NCBI GenBank assembly: GCA_942491185.1
Contig: CALOAB010000008.1
Coordinates: 100,823 to 164,822, forward strand
Direction of reading: 5' to 3'
From: SLRI01 sp942491185
Lineage (GTDB): Bacteria > Pseudomonadota > Alphaproteobacteria > Geminicoccales > Geminicoccaceae
DNA: 64,000 nt
This document shows positions 34,876 to 44,405 of the stretch, piece by piece; the stretch's first letter is position 1; each line of letters begins with the position of its first letter. Under the pieces are notes generated by a model. That model had not been told where the DNA came from, made no database searches, and saw only the letters and a list, made by a program, of their open reading frames with translations. Made by a program: the position numbers and the translations under genes.

Positions 34876-35334
34876 ATGGCCGAAAAAATTCTGATCAAAA
34901 AATACGCCAACCGGCGGTTATACGATACGGAGAAAAGTACATACGTGACCCTTGAACAGGTCGCGGAAATGATCCGGGAAGGCCGGCAGGTGGAAGTCAT
35001 CGATGCCAAGACCAGGGAGGATGTCACTGCGTTCATCCTCACTCAGATCATCCTGGAAGCGGCCAAGAAAAGAAACGCCCTCCTGCCCGCACCGCTTCTG
35101 CATCTGATCATTCAATACGGCGGGAACATCCTTCAGGAGTTTTTCGACAACCATCTTCAGCAGACCCTGAACAACTATTTAATCTACAAGAAAACGGTTG
35201 ACGAACAGTTCGCCAAATGGCTGGATATGGGGATGGATTTCTCCGCCATTGCACAGAAGAGCCTCTCCGATCTCGCGCCTTTTCAGCCATTTGGTGATCA
35301 ATTCTCTTCTTCTAAGGCAAAAAAGGCGCCGTAG
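34876..35334 (+). CDS. phaR: Polyhydroxyalkanoate synthesis repressor PhaR
   Basis: This 152-residue protein begins with the PHB accumulation regulatory domain (ILIKKYANRRLYDTEKSTYVTLEQVAEMIREGR), which is nearly invariant in PhaR. The middle (VIDAKTREDVTAFILTQIILE) is also typical. PhaR senses polymer and represses phasin and synthesis genes. It sits divergently from the phasin gene and converges on phaZ, with a gap of only 13 bases. Confidence 0.94.
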   Translation: MAEKILIKKYANRRLYDTEKSTYVTLEQVAEMIREGRQVEVIDAKTREDVTAFILTQIILEAAKKRNALLPAPLLHLIIQYGGNILQEFFDNHLQQTLNNYLIYKKTVDEQFAKWLDMGMDFSAIAQKSLSDLAPFQPFGDQFSSSKAKKAP

Positions 35335-35347
35335 AAGAAGATGTGAA

Positions 35348-36766
35348 CTATGGTTTACCGGGGCCCTTGTCGCTGTGTTTCAGCATGAATGCCACAATCC
35401 TGGTGTAATATTCTCTCAGTATCCGGCTGGAGCGGAAAAGGCCCATGTGCCCGCCGTCACAGATCAGCGTCAGCTTATTTTGGTCAGGCACCGAATCGAT
35501 CAGCGCCATGTGTCCCGTGGCCTGCAGCGGCGGCGCGATATCATCCTTGCTTCCGCCAAGGGCCCAGATGGGGACGGATGCGGGATAATCCCTGATGCCG
35601 ATGGTTCGGCCATGGATACATAGCGTTCCCTTGATCAGTTCATTGCGAACGAAAATCCGTTTGTAGGTGTCCCGCATGAATCCCGCGGGAGCATGATGCA
35701 CGTAGTTGTACCACTGGTAAAAGGTCTTCTGGCGCTCTGCGTCTTCTTCATTTCCCTCTTTTAAGTCCGCCAGGAGTTTCCTGAAATTCTTGAAATGCTG
35801 ATCCATTCCCAGCAAATAAAAGCCCAGGACGTGCACCCGCCCATCCCAGCTCTCCCTGCCGGCTCCGGGATATTCTTCCGGTATGGTATGCCCCAGAAGA
35901 TCCATTGCCCTATCAATATAATCTTCGCCCGCCATGCGCGCGAAATCCGTTAGATAACCCCGTTCGCCGTCCGTATTCATGGGGGCGCCGGCAGAGCCGA
36001 ATGTCCTTGCCAGATGGGGATACAGGATCAGGGTGCTGATCAGGAGGGGGCCCGGCTGGCAGACCGCTACCAGGTGCGGGGGGAACCCTGTCATTTCTTT
36101 CAGTGTTTCAAGCACTTGTCTGTATTGTTCCACCTGCCCGTCAAACCCCTCGTAATGCCTCTCGTTATCCACGTGGAGAGGGATCTCCTCAGCACATTTC
36201 TGTTCCACGATGGCCATGCGGCTTAGCCCCTGATCTCTCATATACAGAGCGACCCGTTCAGCGATGTTGGAATGATGTCCCGCACGGGGAGCAAAAACGA
36301 CCCCGTAATTCTGAATCCGGTGGGTCACATCCGTCGAGATGTCGATGACCCTCAGGCTCGGCAAATCGAGAAGAACCTTTGAATCATCGTATTGGACCGT
36401 CCAGTCCTGAGGGGGAAGGCTTTCCGTGAAGACATTGATAAACGCAAGCTCTCCCAGCCTCTTCCGGCGAAAACGGGTCAAATATTCCGACAGATTTTCT
36501 TCGGTCAATGACAGGAAACGCTCGGAACCCTCCCGGCACATATCGGAGAGTTTTTCGCAGGCCCCTTGATCCACGGGCATGGCCAGGGGCATGAAATTTT
36601 TCAACCATTCATATCCCAGATGATTTGCCCCCTTCAGTAATTCAAATCCCAGTTCCTGAGAACGGTTTGCGGTCTCCGCAAAATCCGCGCTGGTCTGAAT
36701 GGGAATCTTCATTGCCTCCAGGGTATTGAGGACATTGGGAAAAAGGGACATAAAAGAGGCTGGCAT
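35348..36766 (-). CDS. phaZ: Intracellular polyhydroxyalkanoate depolymerase
   Basis: This 472-residue alpha/beta hydrolase breaks down stored polyester. The family uses Cys as nucleophile, seen here in VAVCQPGPLL. Asp lies in ALGGSKDDIAPPLQ and His in GGHMGLFRS. The N-terminal third is helical and may contact granules. I set the start at MPASFMSLF (complement of 36764-36766), after GGGAG; the frame runs further to 36802. It is distinguished from PhaC synthases by CQPG in place of the GxCxG lipase box. Confidence 0.85.
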   Translation of the reverse strand: MPASFMSLFPNVLNTLEAMKIPIQTSADFAETANRSQELGFELLKGANHLGYEWLKNFMPLAMPVDQGACEKLSDMCREGSERFLSLTEENLSEYLTRFRRKRLGELAFINVFTESLPPQDWTVQYDDSKVLLDLPSLRVIDISTDVTHRIQNYGVVFAPRAGHHSNIAERVALYMRDQGLSRMAIVEQKCAEEIPLHVDNERHYEGFDGQVEQYRQVLETLKEMTGFPPHLVAVCQPGPLLISTLILYPHLARTFGSAGAPMNTDGERGYLTDFARMAGEDYIDRAMDLLGHTIPEEYPGAGRESWDGRVHVLGFYLLGMDQHFKNFRKLLADLKEGNEEDAERQKTFYQWYNYVHHAPAGFMRDTYKRIFVRNELIKGTLCIHGRTIGIRDYPASVPIWALGGSKDDIAPPLQATGHMALIDSVPDQNKLTLICDGGHMGLFRSSRILREYYTRIVAFMLKHSDKGPGKP

Positions 36767-36900
36767 AATTTCTGGTTCTCCCTTGCATTTTTGGTTTCTC
36801 ACCTCCGTCGCAGGGCGCTAACCCATGCTGATCCGGTGAATTGAATCTGCATGTACCAGAAAAAATGTCGCATTGCAACAAAAACCCTTCACAAAAAGCC

Positions 36901-37520
36901 CTAAAGGGCCTCCGATTCACTGACCTTGCGAAAATGATACCCGTAAATGGTCAGGGTTATGGCAAGGGGGACAAATCTGGGCCGTGAAAAAATCGTCCAG
37001 ATGAGAATGTTCCAGTACTGGAATCGCTCCTTGCCGAAAATGCCGAGACGCATGGTGGACCGAAAGAAAGCCAGGATGCGCTGAAAATCCAATGCTACCT
37101 CGACCTTTGGGGCGTTGTATTCCCTTAGAAAAATCTTGATACGTCGATAATAGTTTTTTGGCGAATAGATATTCCGCAGAATGTCTCTATACCCCTCGCG
37201 AAGGATGGCCAGGTCCATTTTCGGAACAATATTGGTGGTCCCGTTGTTATTGCCCGAAATGGCGCCAAGGAGCCGACCCTCTTTCTTGAGACGCTCATAG
37301 AGCTTGGTACCGGCGGGTGCCTGAAGCATCCCGACCATGGCGGTCACAATTCCGCTTTTCTGGATGAAATCGATCTGACGTTGAAAGATGGATCGTGTAT
37401 CGCTGTCAAAACCGACAATAAAACCGCCCTGTACCTGTAACCCTCCTCTTTGGATGCGTTTGACGCTCTCCACGAGGTCACGATTTCTGTTGTGTTTTTT
37501 GTTGCATTCGGAAAGCCCCG
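36901..37520 (-). CDS. B12-binding-type radical SAM protein, C-terminal part
   Basis: About 205 residues remain. They begin near SECNKKHNRNRDLVESVKRIQ, then QVQGGFIVGFDSDT and IQKSGIVTAMVGMLQAPAGTKLYERLK, which is the end of a radical SAM barrel. A C-terminal region of the DUF4070 kind follows (YYRRIKIFLREY). The cobalamin domain and the CxxxCxxC cluster would lie upstream but are cut off at the join. The minus-strand frame continues into block C only by chance. Confidence 0.85.
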
Positions 37521-37550
37521 CGTCATCGGGTGTTTCGATGCCGGGGGCGA
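37515..37550. other. Join between block B and block C
   Basis: On the minus strand the radical SAM gene is recognisable up to GLSECNKK near 37515. On the plus strand the permease YejB is recognisable from EFGFDKPPLERF at 37549. Both genes are incomplete at this point and GC content rises sharply. No mobile-element feature is seen. Confidence 0.85.
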
Positions 37551-38376
37551 ATTCGGCTTCGACAAGCCGCCGCTGGAACGCTTTTTGAACATGCTGTGGA
37601 ACTATGCCCGGTTCGATTTCGGAGAGAGTTATTTCCGATCGGTCAGCGTCATCGACCTGGTGCTGGAAAAGATGCCGGTGTCGATCACCCTGGGGCTGTG
37701 GTCCACGCTGATCGCCTATCTGATCTCGATCCCGCTGGGCATCCGCAAGGCGGTGCGTGACGGCAGCGCCTTTGATACCTGGACCTCGGGCGCGATCATC
37801 CTGGGCTATGCGATCCCGGGGTTCCTGTTCGCGGTGCTGCTGTTGGTGGTGTTCGCGGGGGGGTCGTATTTCCAGTGGTTCCCGCTGCGCGGCCTGACCT
37901 CGGACAATTTCGCCGAGCTCAGCCTGATCGGCAAGATCGGCGATTATTTCTGGCACATCACCCTGCCGGTGCTCGCTTCGACCATCTCCAGCTTTGCGAC
38001 GCTGACGCTGTTGACCAAGAATTCGTTTCTCGACGAGATCAAGAAGCAATACGTCATCACCGCCAAGGCCAAGGGCCTCAGCGAGGGGGCGGTGCTGTAT
38101 GGCCATGTGTTTCGCAACGCCATGCTGATCGTGATCGCGGGGTTCCCGGCGATGTTCATCGGCGTGTTCTTTGGCTCGTCGATCATCATCGAGACGATCT
38201 TTTCGCTGGACGGCCTGGGCAGGCTGGGGTTCGAGGCGGCGGTGGCGCGCGATTACCCGGTGATCTTTGCCACGCTTTACGTGTTCGGGCTGATCGGGTT
38301 GCTGGTGGGGCTGTTGTCGGACCTGATGTACGTGCTGGTCGATCCCCGCATCGATTTCGAAAGCCGGGAGACCTGA
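37549..38376 (+). CDS. yejB: Microcin C/peptide ABC transporter permease YejB-like, 5' end missing
   Basis: About 275 residues remain of a permease normally near 360. FGFDKPPLERFLNMLWNYARFDFGESYFRSVSV and VSITLGLWSTLIAYLISIPLGIRKAVRDGS are typical of the YejB branch of oligopeptide permeases. The coupling loop (YVITAKAKGLSEGAVLYGHVFRNAM) is intact. The first helix and upstream yejA are absent because of the join. yejE and yejF follow directly. Confidence 0.88.
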   Translation, partial: EFGFDKPPLERFLNMLWNYARFDFGESYFRSVSVIDLVLEKMPVSITLGLWSTLIAYLISIPLGIRKAVRDGSAFDTWTSGAIILGYAIPGFLFAVLLLVVFAGGSYFQWFPLRGLTSDNFAELSLIGKIGDYFWHITLPVLASTISSFATLTLLTKNSFLDEIKKQYVITAKAKGLSEGAVLYGHVFRNAMLIVIAGFPAMFIGVFFGSSIIIETIFSLDGLGRLGFEAAVARDYPVIFATLYVFGLIGLLVGLLSDLMYVLVDPRIDFESRET

Positions 38377-38380
38377 AGCG

Positions 38381-39490
38381 ATGCTCACGCTCTCGCCGCT
38401 GAACCGACGCCGCTGGCGCAACTTTACCCGCAACCGGCGGGCCTATTGGTCGCTGATCATTTTCGGGCTGCTGTTCGGGCTGTCGCTCTTTGCCGAGGTG
38501 CTGGCCAATGACCGGCCGATCTATGTGCAATACCGCGGCGAGAGCTTTTTCCCGATCTACCGCTTTTATCCCGAAACCGCCTTTGGCGGCGATCTGCGCA
38601 CCGAGGCCGTCTATCGCGACATCGAGGTGCAGTGCCTGATCATCACCGGCGGGCTAGAGGAATGTTGGGACGATCCCGAAACGCTGATCGAGGATGCCAG
38701 GGATGGCGAAATCGCGGGCGAGGCGATTGAAAAGGGTCGGCTGATCTGGCCGCCGATCCCCTATAGCTATTCCACCGTGAACAATATCGAGGGCACCGCG
38801 CCCTCTGCCCCGGATGGGGATCACCTGTTGGGCACGGACGATACCGCGCGCGATGTGCTGGCGCGGGTGATCTATGGGTTCCGCCTGTCGATCCTGTTCA
38901 CGCTGATCGTGACCTCGATCGCCTCGCTGATCGGGATCGTGGCCGGGGCGGTGCAGGGGTTTTTCGGTGGCTGGGTCGATCTGATCTTTCAGCGGGTGAT
39001 CGAGATATGGACCTCAACCCCGCAGCTTTACATCATCATTATCCTCTTTGCCGTTCTGGGGCGCAGTTTCTGGCTATGTGTCGTTCTGACCGCGCTGTTC
39101 GGCTGGCCTGCGCTGGTGGGCGTGGTGCGGGCGGAATTCCTGCGGGCGCGCAATTTCGAATATGTGCGGGCGGCGCGGGCGCTGGGCGTGAGCAACGCGA
39201 CGATCATGTTCCGCCACATGCTGCCCAATGCGATGGTGGCGACGCTGACCATGCTGCCGTTTTTGATCACCGGCACCATCGGGACGCTGGCCAGCCTGGA
39301 TTTCCTGGGCTTTGGCTTGCCGTCCTCGGCGCCGTCGCTGGGCGAGTTGACGTTGCAGGCGAAACAGAACCTTCAGGCGCCCTGGCTGGCCTTCACCGCG
39401 TTTTTCACCTTTGCGATCATGCTGTCGCTCCTGGTGTTCATCTTCGAGGGGGTGCGTGATGCGTTCGACCCCAGAAAGACCTTTCAATGA
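38381..39490 (+). CDS. yejE: Microcin C/peptide ABC transporter permease YejE-like
   Basis: This 369-residue permease begins with LSPLNRRRWRNFTRNRRAYWSLIIFG, typical for YejE, followed by a long periplasmic segment. LLGTDDTARDVLARVIYGFRLSILFTLIV and the loop YVRAARALGVSNATIMFRHMLPNAM mark the family. It starts 4 bases after yejB and overlaps yejF by 4 bases. Confidence 0.92.
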   Translation: MLTLSPLNRRRWRNFTRNRRAYWSLIIFGLLFGLSLFAEVLANDRPIYVQYRGESFFPIYRFYPETAFGGDLRTEAVYRDIEVQCLIITGGLEECWDDPETLIEDARDGEIAGEAIEKGRLIWPPIPYSYSTVNNIEGTAPSAPDGDHLLGTDDTARDVLARVIYGFRLSILFTLIVTSIASLIGIVAGAVQGFFGGWVDLIFQRVIEIWTSTPQLYIIIILFAVLGRSFWLCVVLTALFGWPALVGVVRAEFLRARNFEYVRAARALGVSNATIMFRHMLPNAMVATLTMLPFLITGTIGTLASLDFLGFGLPSSAPSLGELTLQAKQNLQAPWLAFTAFFTFAIMLSLLVFIFEGVRDAFDPRKTFQ

Positions 39491-41100
39491 GCGCGGTTCT
39501 AAAGGTTCAAAACCTGTCGGTCAGCTTTCGCCAGGACGGGGTCGATCATGCCGCCGTGCGCGGCGTCAGCTTTGAGATCGGGCGGGGCGAGACCGTGGCG
39601 CTGGTGGGCGAATCCGGCTCGGGCAAATCGGTCACGGCGCTGTCCAGCGTGTCGCTCTTGCCGGGCAGTGCGACGGTCACGGGATCCGTCACCTATCGGG
39701 GCGAAGAGTTGGTCGGCGCGCCCGAGGCACGGCTGCGCGACGTGCGCGGCGATGACATCAGTTTCATCTTTCAGGAACCGATGACCTCGCTCAACCCGCT
39801 GCACACGCTGGAACGTCAGTTGAGCGAAAGCCTGGCCCTGCACCAGGGGCTGACCGGTGCGCCGGCCCGTGCGCGGGTGTTGGAACTGATGCGCAAGGTC
39901 GGCATCCGCGACCCCGAAAGCCGGCTGAACGCCTATCCGCACCAGTTGTCGGGCGGGCAGCGCCAGCGGGTGATGATCGCAATGGCGCTGGCCAACGGGC
40001 CGGACCTGTTGATCGCGGACGAACCTACGACCGCGCTGGATGTCACGATCGAGGCGCAGATCCTGGAACTGCTGGCCGATCTGAAGCGCGACGAGGACAT
40101 GAGCCTGTTGTTCATCACCCATGACCTGGGTGTGGTGCGCCGCATCGCAGACCGGGTCTGCGTGATGAAGGATGGCCAGATCGTCGAGACCGGCCCGACC
40201 GAGGCGATCTTTGCCGACCCCCAGCATCCCTATACGCAAAAGCTGCTGGCCGCTGCCGCCACGGGCCACCCCGATCCGGTCAAGCCTGACGCGCCCGAAG
40301 TGGTGCGCACAAAGGATTTGCGCGTCTGGTTCCCGATCCAGAAGGGGCTGATGCGAAAGACGGTGAATTACGTCAAGGCCGTGAACGCGGCCGATATTTC
40401 GGTGCGCGCGGGCGAGACGTTGGGGATCGTGGGCGAAAGCGGGTCAGGCAAGACGACGCTGGCGCTGGCGATCATGCGGCTGATTTCGTCCCAGGGTCAG
40501 ATCGTTTTTCAGGACCGCGATATTCAGGGCCTCAAGTCGCGCCAGTTGCGCCCGTTGCGGCGCGACATGCAGATCGTGTTCCAGGATCCCTTTGGCAGTC
40601 TCAGTCCGCGCATGACGGTCGAACAGATCGTGGCCGAGGGGCTGGGCGTCCACGGGGTCGAACCGGGCCGGTCCAAGCGCGAAGAGGTCGCCGGGATCCT
40701 GACCGAGGTGGGCCTGTCCCCCGAGATGATGCACCGCTATCCGCACGAGTTTTCCGGTGGTCAGCGTCAGCGTATCGCCATTGCCCGCGCGATGATCCTG
40801 CGCCCGCGCCTTGTGGTGCTGGACGAGCCGACCTCGGCGCTGGACATGACGGTGCAGGTGCAGATCGTCGATCTGTTGCGCGCGCTTCAGCGCAAGAACG
40901 ACCTGGCCTATCTGTTCATCAGTCACGATTTGCGGGTGGTGCGCGCCCTGAGCCACAAGGTGGCTGTGATGCGCCAGGGCGATATCGTCGAGGCAGGAGA
41001 GGCGGCGGCGGTGTTCGATGCCCCGCAGGCCGAATATACGCGCACCTTGATGCAGGCGGCATTCGGCGCGCCCGGAGCAAAGACCCCGGGCGCTGCCTGA
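39487..41100 (+). CDS. yejF: Microcin C/peptide ABC transporter ATPase YejF-like, two fused ATPase domains
   Basis: This 537-residue protein has two nucleotide-binding halves, each with Walker A (GESGSGKSV near residue 39 and GESGSGKTT near 318), LSGGQRQR or FSGGQRQR, and a Walker B (LLIADEPTTALD, LVVLDEPTSALD). A single double-ATPase is the rule for YejF. The system imports short peptides and, in enterobacteria, microcin C. Its TGA directly abuts the hemN stop on the other strand. Confidence 0.93.
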   Translation: MSAVLKVQNLSVSFRQDGVDHAAVRGVSFEIGRGETVALVGESGSGKSVTALSSVSLLPGSATVTGSVTYRGEELVGAPEARLRDVRGDDISFIFQEPMTSLNPLHTLERQLSESLALHQGLTGAPARARVLELMRKVGIRDPESRLNAYPHQLSGGQRQRVMIAMALANGPDLLIADEPTTALDVTIEAQILELLADLKRDEDMSLLFITHDLGVVRRIADRVCVMKDGQIVETGPTEAIFADPQHPYTQKLLAAAATGHPDPVKPDAPEVVRTKDLRVWFPIQKGLMRKTVNYVKAVNAADISVRAGETLGIVGESGSGKTTLALAIMRLISSQGQIVFQDRDIQGLKSRQLRPLRRDMQIVFQDPFGSLSPRMTVEQIVAEGLGVHGVEPGRSKREEVAGILTEVGLSPEMMHRYPHEFSGGQRQRIAIARAMILRPRLVVLDEPTSALDMTVQVQIVDLLRALQRKNDLAYLFISHDLRVVRALSHKVAVMRQGDIVEAGEAAAVFDAPQAEYTRTLMQAAFGAPGAKTPGAA

Positions 41101-42456
41101 TCAGATCGCCGAGCTGTGCCCGGCCTTGGACAGATCATAGGCGTCAAAGCCGCGCGCGATCATCCGCGTCAGCGGGCGGCCGTGCTCGGGCACCGACAGC
41201 CCCTCGTTGGTCACGTCCACAAAGCCCGGGAAGCCATCCGCGACCTCCTGGAACATGCGGGTCAGCTCTTGCTTGGAGATCCCGAAGGTTTCCGTGATCT
41301 CGGCGGTGTCGATGCGGAAATCGCACATCAACGCCTCGATCAGACGCGAGCGCATGTTGTCGTCGGGGGTAAAGACATGGCCCCGGCCGATGGCAAAGCG
41401 CCCGTCGCGGATCCGCGCGGTATAGTCCGACGTGCCGGACAGGTTCTGCGCGAACCCCTGCGGGAATTTCGAGATGGACGAGGCCCCCAGCCCGATCAGC
41501 ACCGGTGCGGTGTCGTCGGTATAGCCCTGGAAGTTGCGGCGCAGCTTTCCCGCGTCCAGCGCGATGGTCAGCCCGTCATCCTCGCGCGAGAAGTGGTCGA
41601 TGCCGATCTCGCGGTAGTGATCCCACAGGAACAGTTCCTTGGCGGTCTCATAAAGCTTGAGCCGTTGTTCGGGCGTCGGCAGGGCATCGGCCGGGATCAT
41701 CGACTGGCGCCGGGCCATCCACGGCACGTGGGCATAGCCATAATGCGCCACGCGGTCGGGCGACAGCGACAGCAGCTTTTGCACCGACTCGGCGATCCGC
41801 TCGTTCGACTGGTGCGGCAGGCCATACAGGATATCGGCGTTCAGGCTCTTGATGCCGCGGGCGCGGATCATGTCCACGGCGTCGCGGGTCACGTCATAGC
41901 TCTGGATGCGGCCGATGACCGACTGGATCTGCGGATCGAAATCCTGAATCCCGATCGAGGCGCGGTTCATCCCCGCGGCCGCCAGCACGTCAAGGCGGGC
42001 CTCGTCGATCTCGTTGGGGTCGATCTCGACCGAGAACTCGCCCTTTTCGTTGAGCGGCGCGATCGCGAAGATCGACTCGGTCAACTCTTTCATCATGTCC
42101 GGCGTCAAAAGCGTCGGCGTACCCCCACCCCAGTGCAGGCGCGACAGTGTCACCCCCTCGGGCAGGCGCTGACCCAGCATGGCGATCTCGGTTTTCAGCG
42201 TATCGAGATAGGCCCGCACGGGTGCGTCCGAGCGCGTTCCCTGCGTTCGACAGGCGCAGAACCAGCACAGCCGACGGCAGAAAGGCACGTGAATATAAAG
42301 GGAAATTTGCGAGCCGGGCGCGATCTGGTCGATCCACCCGGTGAAGTCTCCGTCATCTACCGACGCATTGAAATGCGGTGCCGTGGGATAGCTGGTATAG
42401 CGGGGCACGCGCGCATCGAATAGACCGAGACGCGTGAGTTGCGATTCGGTGCTCAT
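41101..42456 (-). CDS. hemN: Oxygen-independent coproporphyrinogen III oxidase
   Basis: This 451-residue radical SAM enzyme makes protoporphyrinogen IX without oxygen. The cluster motif CxxxCxxC is seen in VPFCRRLCWFCACRTQ near residue 62, after the typical RYTSYPTAPHF. GGGTPTLL and EIDPNEID follow. The start is ATG (complement of 42454-42456). It is divergent from fnrL across an FNR box, which fits induction at low oxygen. Confidence 0.95.
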   Translation of the reverse strand: MSTESQLTRLGLFDARVPRYTSYPTAPHFNASVDDGDFTGWIDQIAPGSQISLYIHVPFCRRLCWFCACRTQGTRSDAPVRAYLDTLKTEIAMLGQRLPEGVTLSRLHWGGGTPTLLTPDMMKELTESIFAIAPLNEKGEFSVEIDPNEIDEARLDVLAAAGMNRASIGIQDFDPQIQSVIGRIQSYDVTRDAVDMIRARGIKSLNADILYGLPHQSNERIAESVQKLLSLSPDRVAHYGYAHVPWMARRQSMIPADALPTPEQRLKLYETAKELFLWDHYREIGIDHFSREDDGLTIALDAGKLRRNFQGYTDDTAPVLIGLGASSISKFPQGFAQNLSGTSDYTARIRDGRFAIGRGHVFTPDDNMRSRLIEALMCDFRIDTAEITETFGISKQELTRMFQEVADGFPGFVDVTNEGLSVPEHGRPLTRMIARGFDAYDLSKAGHSSAI

Positions 42457-42491
42457 TGCACTAGCTTTAGGTTCACCCAAGAGTGCTCTCC

Positions 42492-42505
42492 TTGATCGAA
42501 GTCAA
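42492..42505. promoter_or_regulatory. FNR box between hemN and fnrL
   Basis: TTGATCGAAGTCAA differs from the consensus TTGAT-N4-ATCAA at one base. It is 36 bases before the hemN start and 27 bases before the fnrL start, so FnrL could activate hemN and control its own gene. Confidence 0.75.
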
Positions 42506-42518
42506 AATTGGAAACGGA

Positions 42519-43265
42519 ATGGCCGTGACCGACCCTCCCACGATCCACGTAAATTGCTCGGATTGTCCGATCCGGCATCGTGCGGTCTGTGCCCACTGCG
42601 AAAGCGATGAGCTGGCGCTGCTGGAATCCGTTAAGTATTACCGCACCTTCGATGCGGGGCAGACGGTGATCTGGTCTGGGGACCGGATGGATTTCGTCGG
42701 TTCTGTGGTCGAGGGGATCGCGACACTCAGCCAGACGATGGAGGATGGGCGCACCCAGATGGTGGGCCTGTTGCTGCCGTCGGATTTCGTGGGCCGTCCG
42801 GGCCGCGAAACGGCGGCCTATGACGTGACGGCCACCACCCAACTGACGATGTGCTGTTTCCGCAAGCGTCCGTTCGAGGACATGATGGCGCGCACGCCCC
42901 ATATCGGCCAGCGCCTGCTTGAGATGACCCTGGACGAACTGGACTCGGCCCGCGAATGGATGCTGCTTCTGGGACGTAAGACCGCGCGCGAGAAAATCGC
43001 CAGCCTGCTGGCGATCATTGCGCGGCGCGATGCGTCCCTGCGGTTGGCGACGACCCGCAGCGCGATCGTTTTCGACCTGCCCCTGACGCGCGAGGCGATG
43101 GCCGATTACCTGGGCCTGACCCTGGAAACGGTCAGCCGGCAGATCTCGGCGCTGAAGCGCGACGGGGTGATCGTGCTGGAGGGCAAGCGTCATGTGACGG
43201 TTCCCGATTTCGACCGCCTGTTGGGCGAGACGGGGGATGATAATGATGGGGGCATGCTGGTCTGA
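42519..43265 (+). CDS. fnrL: Oxygen-sensing Crp/Fnr-family regulator FnrL
   Basis: This 248-residue regulator has N-terminal cluster cysteines CSDCPIRHRAVCAHC (residues about 11-25), plus a downstream Cys pair in TMCCFRK. The DNA-binding helix is TREAMADYLGLTLETVSRQISALKRDG, with the E-xx-SR contact residues of FNR proteins. I chose ATG 42519; the frame runs back to 42483 across the FNR box. It should bind the four FNR boxes listed nearby when oxygen is low. Confidence 0.95.
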   Translation: MAVTDPPTIHVNCSDCPIRHRAVCAHCESDELALLESVKYYRTFDAGQTVIWSGDRMDFVGSVVEGIATLSQTMEDGRTQMVGLLLPSDFVGRPGRETAAYDVTATTQLTMCCFRKRPFEDMMARTPHIGQRLLEMTLDELDSAREWMLLLGRKTAREKIASLLAIIARRDASLRLATTRSAIVFDLPLTREAMADYLGLTLETVSRQISALKRDGVIVLEGKRHVTVPDFDRLLGETGDDNDGGMLV

Positions 43266-43292
43266 GATCGGCCAGGCACGCCCCCGCGAGAG

Positions 43293-44153
43293 CTAGTGCG
43301 CCATCAGCACCGGAATTTCGGTTTTCTCCAGCATGTTGCGGGTGGCGCCGCCGAGGATCGACTCGCGGAACCGCGAGTGGCCATAGGCGCCCATCACGAC
43401 AAGCTCGGCGCCGATGTCCTGGCGTGGCGCTGGAGCACGTCGCAGACGCGCGGCATCGTCTTGGCCAGAACAGAGATTTCCGATTTCACGCCGTGACGTG
43501 ACAACATCTGCGACAGCGCCCCGCCGGGATCGGACCGGTCCGGGCCGTGGCGCGGCGGGTCGATCACCGCGATATTGACCATTTCGGCGGCCTGCATCAG
43601 CGGCAGCGCCTGCTTGATCGCGGCCATGGCCTCGGCGCTCTGGTTCCAGGCGACGACGATCTTTTGGCCGATATTGGCCGCGTCGCGCCCCGTCGGGCAT
43701 GGATCAGCACCGGCACGTGGCCGTCGAACATCGCCGCCTCGGTGATGGCTTCGTCCTCGATGGGCGGCCCGGGCCATAGGGCCGGGGCATCACCACCAGG
43801 TCGGAAAACCGCGCGCGGTGCGCCACCAGGCCGCTGAGCCCGACCGATCTGCGCCACCGCGACCTCGGTGGCGGACCAGGTGACAGCCCCTCGTTTGCCA
43901 GCCGTCGCAGTGACGGCCGGCCTCGAGGCTTGAGCGGCATCCTCGCTGGGCCTGTGTGCAGGGTCTCTTGCTGGATCAACGCATTGGCGCCGGCGTAGTA
44001 ATAACCGGTCTGGGTCCGGTCCAGGCCGAGGCACAGGACGTCCAGATGCGCCTCCTCGCGCCGGGGGGTCCATGCCAGCGTGATCGCGGGTTCCAGCGCC
44101 GAAGCCGATATGTCTGTGTCCGTTATGATCGTCAGAATGGTCTTGTAGGCCAC
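43293..44153 (-). CDS. Universal stress protein UspA (tandem), with several frameshifts
   Basis: Pieces in different frames add up to a two-domain UspA protein of about 280 residues. The N-terminus is VAYKTILTIITDTDISASALEPAITLA from a GTG start (complement of 44151-44153). The middle has VAHRARFSDLVVMPRP and DGHVPVLIHARRGA. The C-terminal domain has KIVVAWNQSAEAMAAI and the ATP-binding stretch LVVMGAYGHSRFRESILGG. Frames change near 44070, 43930, 43775, 43690 and 43425. It lies between fnrL and ccoN as in other Rhodobacteraceae. So many small indels in a short stretch suggest sequence error. Confidence 0.8.
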
Positions 44154-44229
44154 CTCGGTATCTCCTTCGCGTCGGATATGACGTTGCAAGGACATATGGG
44201 TCAATGGCGGCGACGCGCGGAGGCGGGCT

Positions 44230-44243
44230 TTGACAAGGATCAA
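44230..44243. promoter_or_regulatory. FNR box upstream of uspA
   Basis: TTGACAAGGATCAA has one mismatch to TTGAT-N4-ATCAA. It is 77 bases upstream of the uspA start on the minus strand and 39 bases from the ccoN-side box, so the pair probably serves the two divergent genes. Confidence 0.7.
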
Positions 44244-44281
44244 TCTGGAATTCGTCGAATTCAAAGCGGCTTTGGCTTGGA

Positions 44282-44295
44282 TTGATATGGATCAA
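44282..44295. promoter_or_regulatory. FNR box upstream of ccoN
   Basis: TTGATATGGATCAA is a perfect match to TTGAT-N4-ATCAA. It lies about 110 bases before the ccoN start, a usual place for an FnrL-activated cbb3 oxidase promoter. Confidence 0.85.
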
Positions 44296-44405
44296 AGCGT
44301 GTACGGTGGTATCCGTTCAAATCGCAACAGTCGACATTTGTCCCCACAGGCGAGGTGTATCAACACCCAGGGAGGGGGGCGATGAATATGACGAAGGGAC
44401 GTGCA

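Noticed and set aside
31736..37520. Block B as a naturally transferred genomic island
   Set aside because: No integrase, transposase, tRNA target, direct repeats or phage genes lie at its ends, and both ends cut genes on each side. A chimera explains it better.
36901..38433. A 510-codon minus-strand gene spanning the second join
   Set aside because: Only the part up to about 37520 has radical SAM character. The rest is the antisense shadow of yejB and reads as low-complexity sequence.
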